Assembly: GCA_025350945.1 (NCBI GenBank)
Contig: JANXWW010000210.1
Coordinates: forward strand, 1-16,221
DNA length: 16,221 nucleotides
Direction of reading: 5' to 3'
Origin: Burkholderiales bacterium
GTDB taxonomy: Bacteria > Pseudomonadota > Gammaproteobacteria > Burkholderiales > Usitatibacteraceae
Position numbers and translations under genes: made by a program. Shown here piece by piece: positions 13,859 to 16,221 of the stretch; position 1 is the first letter of the stretch, and every line of letters begins with the position of its first letter. Under the pieces are notes generated by a model. It saw only the letters and a list, made by a program, of their open reading frames with translations, was not told the origin of the DNA and did no database searches.

Positions 13859-13909
13859 TTTGAGCTATTTTAGCCTCAAACACCGCTCTGGTGTTAGGGT
13901 TTGTATATT
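13859..13909. repeat. Structured intergenic repeat, copy 2
   Basis: Hairpin TTTGAGCTA/TAG-C-CTCAAA (13859-13880, one bulge, 3-nt loop) is followed by AACACC-GCTCT-GGTGTT (13879-13895) and TAGGGTTTG (13895-13903). An alternative outer pairing CAAAC (13877-13881) with GTTTG (13899-13903) is also possible. The order and several words match copy 1 at 3474-3520. TATATT (13904-13909) resembles a -10 but has no good -35. Confidence 0.5.
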
Positions 13910-13931
13910 TAAAAGTAATACGAGGCAAGCA

Positions 13932-15104
13932 ATGAACACCATGTCAGAAACCAATCATTTCACACCCGACGACGAGCGCATGTTGCTTGATGCGATTGAT
14001 AATTGGGTCGAAAAATCGGTGCGCCCGATTGCGAAAGAATTCGATCACGAAGACAAATATCCGCACGCGCTGGTGGATGAAATGAAAGAGTTGGGATTAT
14101 TCGGCGCGACCATTTCACCGGAGTACGGTGGCCTTGGCTTGCCTGCACGCGTCTACGCAAAAATCGTGACCAGAGTGGCGTCCGTTTGGATGGCCCCGAC
14201 GGGTATTTTTAATTCGCATCTCATCATGGCAGCAGCCATTGAGCGCGCAGGTACAGAAGCGCAGCGACAAAAATATCTGCCGCGCATGGCTACTGGTGAA
14301 TTGCGCGGTGGACTGGCATTAACGGAACCTGATGCGGGTACAGACCTGCAGGCGATTCGCACCGTCGCTAAAAAAGACGGCGGTGATTATGTGGTGAACG
14401 GCAACAAAATCTGGATCACCAATTCGTTGCACGGCGGCGCGGTATTGTTGCTCGTCAAAACTGATACCACGACCGAGCCACGCCACAAAGGCATGAGCAT
14501 GCTGATCGCCGAAAAAGGACCGGGCTTTGTAGTCTCAAACAAGATGAAAAAACTCGGCTATAAAGCAATCGATAGTTGTGAATTGGCGTTTCAGGATTAT
14601 CGTGTTTCCGCAGATTGTCTGCTCGGCGGCATCGAAGGCAAAGGCTTTCAGCAGGCGTTGGGCGGACTGGAATTGGGCCGCATCAACATCGCCGCACGCG
14701 GCGCGGGCATCGCGGAAGGTGCGACCCGCCACGCGGTGCGTTACGCACAAGAGCGCAAAACATTCGGCAAACCGATCTGCGAACATCAGGCTGTGCAATT
14801 GATGCTGGGCGAAATGGCATCACGCGTGGAAGCCGCAAAACTGCTCGTCGATAGCGCCGCACGCGCCTACGACACCGGCCAGCGCTGCGACATGGAAGCG
14901 GGCATGGCGAAATATTTCGCATCGGAAGCAGGCGTGTTTTGCTCGCAGGAAGCGATGCGGATTTTTGGCGGCGCCAGCTATTCGATTGAGTATGACATCG
15001 AGCGTTTTTATCGTGACGCCATGCTGATGTGCATTGGCGAAGGCACCAATGAAATGCAGCGAATTATTATTGCCAAGCAGTTGGTTGAGCGGAACAAAAT
15101 TTAA
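13932..15104 (+). CDS. Acyl-CoA dehydrogenase
   Basis: A 390-residue FAD-dependent acyl-CoA dehydrogenase, a normal length for the family, introducing an alpha,beta double bond into a CoA thioester and passing electrons to ETF. Motifs: LALTEPDAGTD (128-138), NGNKIWITN (156-164), RKTFGKPI (275-282), the FAD-binding stretch FGGASYS (345-351) and catalytic Glu370 in GEGTNEMQR. Glu at the '376' position is typical of most short- and medium-chain enzymes, unlike isovaleryl-CoA dehydrogenase. The frame is open 24 codons further upstream, but that part falls in the hairpin repeat, and GAGG (13922-13925) sits 6 nt before the ATG at 13932. The stop overlaps the CoA-transferase start by 1 nt. A methylsuccinyl-CoA-like substrate is inferred from context only. 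Confidence 0.9.
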   Translation: MNTMSETNHFTPDDERMLLDAIDNWVEKSVRPIAKEFDHEDKYPHALVDEMKELGLFGATISPEYGGLGLPARVYAKIVTRVASVWMAPTGIFNSHLIMAAAIERAGTEAQRQKYLPRMATGELRGGLALTEPDAGTDLQAIRTVAKKDGGDYVVNGNKIWITNSLHGGAVLLLVKTDTTTEPRHKGMSMLIAEKGPGFVVSNKMKKLGYKAIDSCELAFQDYRVSADCLLGGIEGKGFQQALGGLELGRINIAARGAGIAEGATRHAVRYAQERKTFGKPICEHQAVQLMLGEMASRVEAAKLLVDSAARAYDTGQRCDMEAGMAKYFASEAGVFCSQEAMRIFGGASYSIEYDIERFYRDAMLMCIGEGTNEMQRIIIAKQLVERNKI

Positions 15105-16221
15105 TGTCAGCAAGTTCATTGCCACTCGCTGGCATCCGAATTATTGCAGTCGAGCAATACGGTGCTGGCCCGTATGGCTCGATGTACTTGGCTGATCTCG
15201 GTGCTGAAGTTATCAAGATTGAAAATCACGCAACAGGTGGCGATGTATCACGGACCAATGGACCTTATTTTTTGGGCGATGCTGATGACAAAGCTGATAG
15301 CGAATTCTTTCAAACCTTCAACGCCAACAAAAAAAGTTTTGCGCTCGATTTGAAAGCGCCGGGCGGACGTGCGGTGTTTGAAAGACTCGCAGCCAACAGC
15401 GATGCAGTGCTCAACAATCTTCGCGGCGATCAGCCGAAAAAACTTGGGCTGGATTACCTGACGTTATCAAAAATAAAACCGTCGATTGTTTGCGCACATC
15501 TCTCCGCCTATGGTCGCGACAATGACCGCACGGATTGGCCCGGTTACGATTATCTGATGCAGGCCGAGGCAGGTTTTTGTATGTTGACCGGCGAGCCGGA
15601 TGGCCCGCCCGCGCGATTCGGTTTATCAGTGGTGGATTTTATGACCGGCATGACGATGTCGATTGCGTTGCTCGCAGGCGTCATCGGTGCACTCAAGACA
15701 GGCGTCGGTCGTGATGTTGATGTGTCGCTATTTGATGTGGCGCTGCACCAGCTAAGCTATCCTGCCACTTGGTATTTGAATAACGGTCATGTCACGAATC
15801 GCATGCCGCGCGGCGCGCATCCCGCCACGGTGCCCGCGCAAATGTACAAGGCAAAAGATGGCTATGTTTTTGTGTTGTGCATGATTGATAAATTCTGGGT
15901 GGCCTTGTGTAACGGTATTGACAAACCTGATCTTGCCACCGATCCGCGTTTTGATTCGATTCCCAATCGACGTGTGAATCGCGATGCGCTGACGCCGATT
16001 CTGGACGCAGAATTTGTCAAGCACACGCCTGATGAATGGATGCAGAAGTTGGGCGGCGTCATCCCCATCGCGCCTGTTTACGACTTGGCGCGTGGCCTCG
16101 ATAATCCTTATGTCACGCAGGTTGGCATGATTCAAACGCTTAACCATCCGGCTAATCCCGCGCTGCGTCGTCTGGCGAATCCGATCAAGGTGAATGGTCA
16201 ACGATTGCCGGCACAACCTGC
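15104..16221 (+). CDS. CaiB/BaiF family CoA-transferase (3'-truncated)
   Basis: An open frame of 372 codons that runs off the right edge. It is a family III CoA-transferase, moving CoA from a donor such as succinyl-CoA to a carboxylic acid. Family features: GIRIIAVEQYGAGPYGSMYLADLGAEVIKIE near the N terminus, FNANKKSFALDLK, and GYDYLMQAEAG at 147-157 whose Asp149 corresponds to the catalytic Asp of formyl-CoA transferase. A long middle region and DEWM-KLGGVIPIAPVYDLA follow as expected. ATG at 15104 overlaps the acyl-CoA dehydrogenase stop (TAATG). It would activate the acid that the dehydrogenase, hydratase and lyase then process. The C-terminal end and anything downstream are not visible. 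Confidence 0.9.
   Translation, partial: MSASSLPLAGIRIIAVEQYGAGPYGSMYLADLGAEVIKIENHATGGDVSRTNGPYFLGDADDKADSEFFQTFNANKKSFALDLKAPGGRAVFERLAANSDAVLNNLRGDQPKKLGLDYLTLSKIKPSIVCAHLSAYGRDNDRTDWPGYDYLMQAEAGFCMLTGEPDGPPARFGLSVVDFMTGMTMSIALLAGVIGALKTGVGRDVDVSLFDVALHQLSYPATWYLNNGHVTNRMPRGAHPATVPAQMYKAKDGYVFVLCMIDKFWVALCNGIDKPDLATDPRFDSIPNRRVNRDALTPILDAEFVKHTPDEWMQKLGGVIPIAPVYDLARGLDNPYVTQVGMIQTLNHPANPALRRLANPIKVNGQRLPAQP

Noticed and set aside
13877..13903. Integron attC-like site (GTTAGGG with CAAAC)
   Set aside because: The core does not fit GTTRRRY, the paired R/L boxes are missing and there is no integrase or cassette structure.
13860..13931. In-frame 24-codon upstream extension of the acyl-CoA dehydrogenase
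   Set aside because: It overlaps the hairpin repeat, has no family similarity, and GAGG precedes the internal ATG at 13932.

Overview
The window comes from a Gram-negative proteobacterium. It carries a TonB-dependent outer-membrane receptor, Sec-type signal peptides and canonical sigma70-like promoters, and GC looks moderate. A beta- or gammaproteobacterium is plausible, but I cannot place the genus by eye. There are no tRNA, rRNA, IS, phage or CRISPR features. Gene spacing is tight and apart from the end-truncated genes nothing looks broken.

Layout. (1) Bases 3-215 hold the tail of an alpha/beta-hydrolase-like gene that runs in from the left. (2) Bases 267-3330 are a molybdate block: a one-domain ModE-type regulator, a very good ModE operator, then modA-modB-modC, the ABC importer for molybdate. 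(3) Bases 3331-3546 are a convergent gap holding one copy of a short structured repeat. (4) Bases 3547-5889 (minus strand) encode a 780-residue TonB-dependent receptor. (5) Bases 5890-6241 are a divergent control region with back-to-back promoters, a perfect 16-bp palindromic operator and a G-quadruplex motif. (6) Bases 6242-10322 are an operon of three overlapping genes: a tandem alpha/beta-hydrolase, a GlcD-type FAD oxidoreductase and a two-module VOC protein. (7) Bases 10323-10426 hold a second promoter whose -10 box abuts the same 12-bp palindrome in the same phase. (8) Bases 10427-16221 are a second operon: a HapK-like small protein, an SDR, a PuuE-type amidohydrolase, a CitE-type CoA-ester lyase, a MaoC hydratase, an acyl-CoA dehydrogenase and a CaiB/BaiF CoA-transferase that runs off the right edge.

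How it fits together. Regions 4-8 look like one regulon for uptake and breakdown of an unidentified organic compound. The receptor imports it. The hydrolase, FAD enzyme, VOC and HapK-like proteins, SDR and PuuE-like amidohydrolase would do the upper, ring- or amide-opening steps. CoA-transferase, acyl-CoA dehydrogenase, MaoC hydratase and CitE-type lyase form a complete activate-desaturate-hydrate-cleave module, suited to a branched dicarboxylate such as methylsuccinate, mesaconate, itaconate or methylglutaconate. The shared operator is direct sequence evidence for co-regulation. The substrate and the regulator, which is not encoded here, are unknown. The most unusual protein is the 547-residue tandem hydrolase: its first half has His where the nucleophile normally sits, and neither half shows the usual catalytic His.
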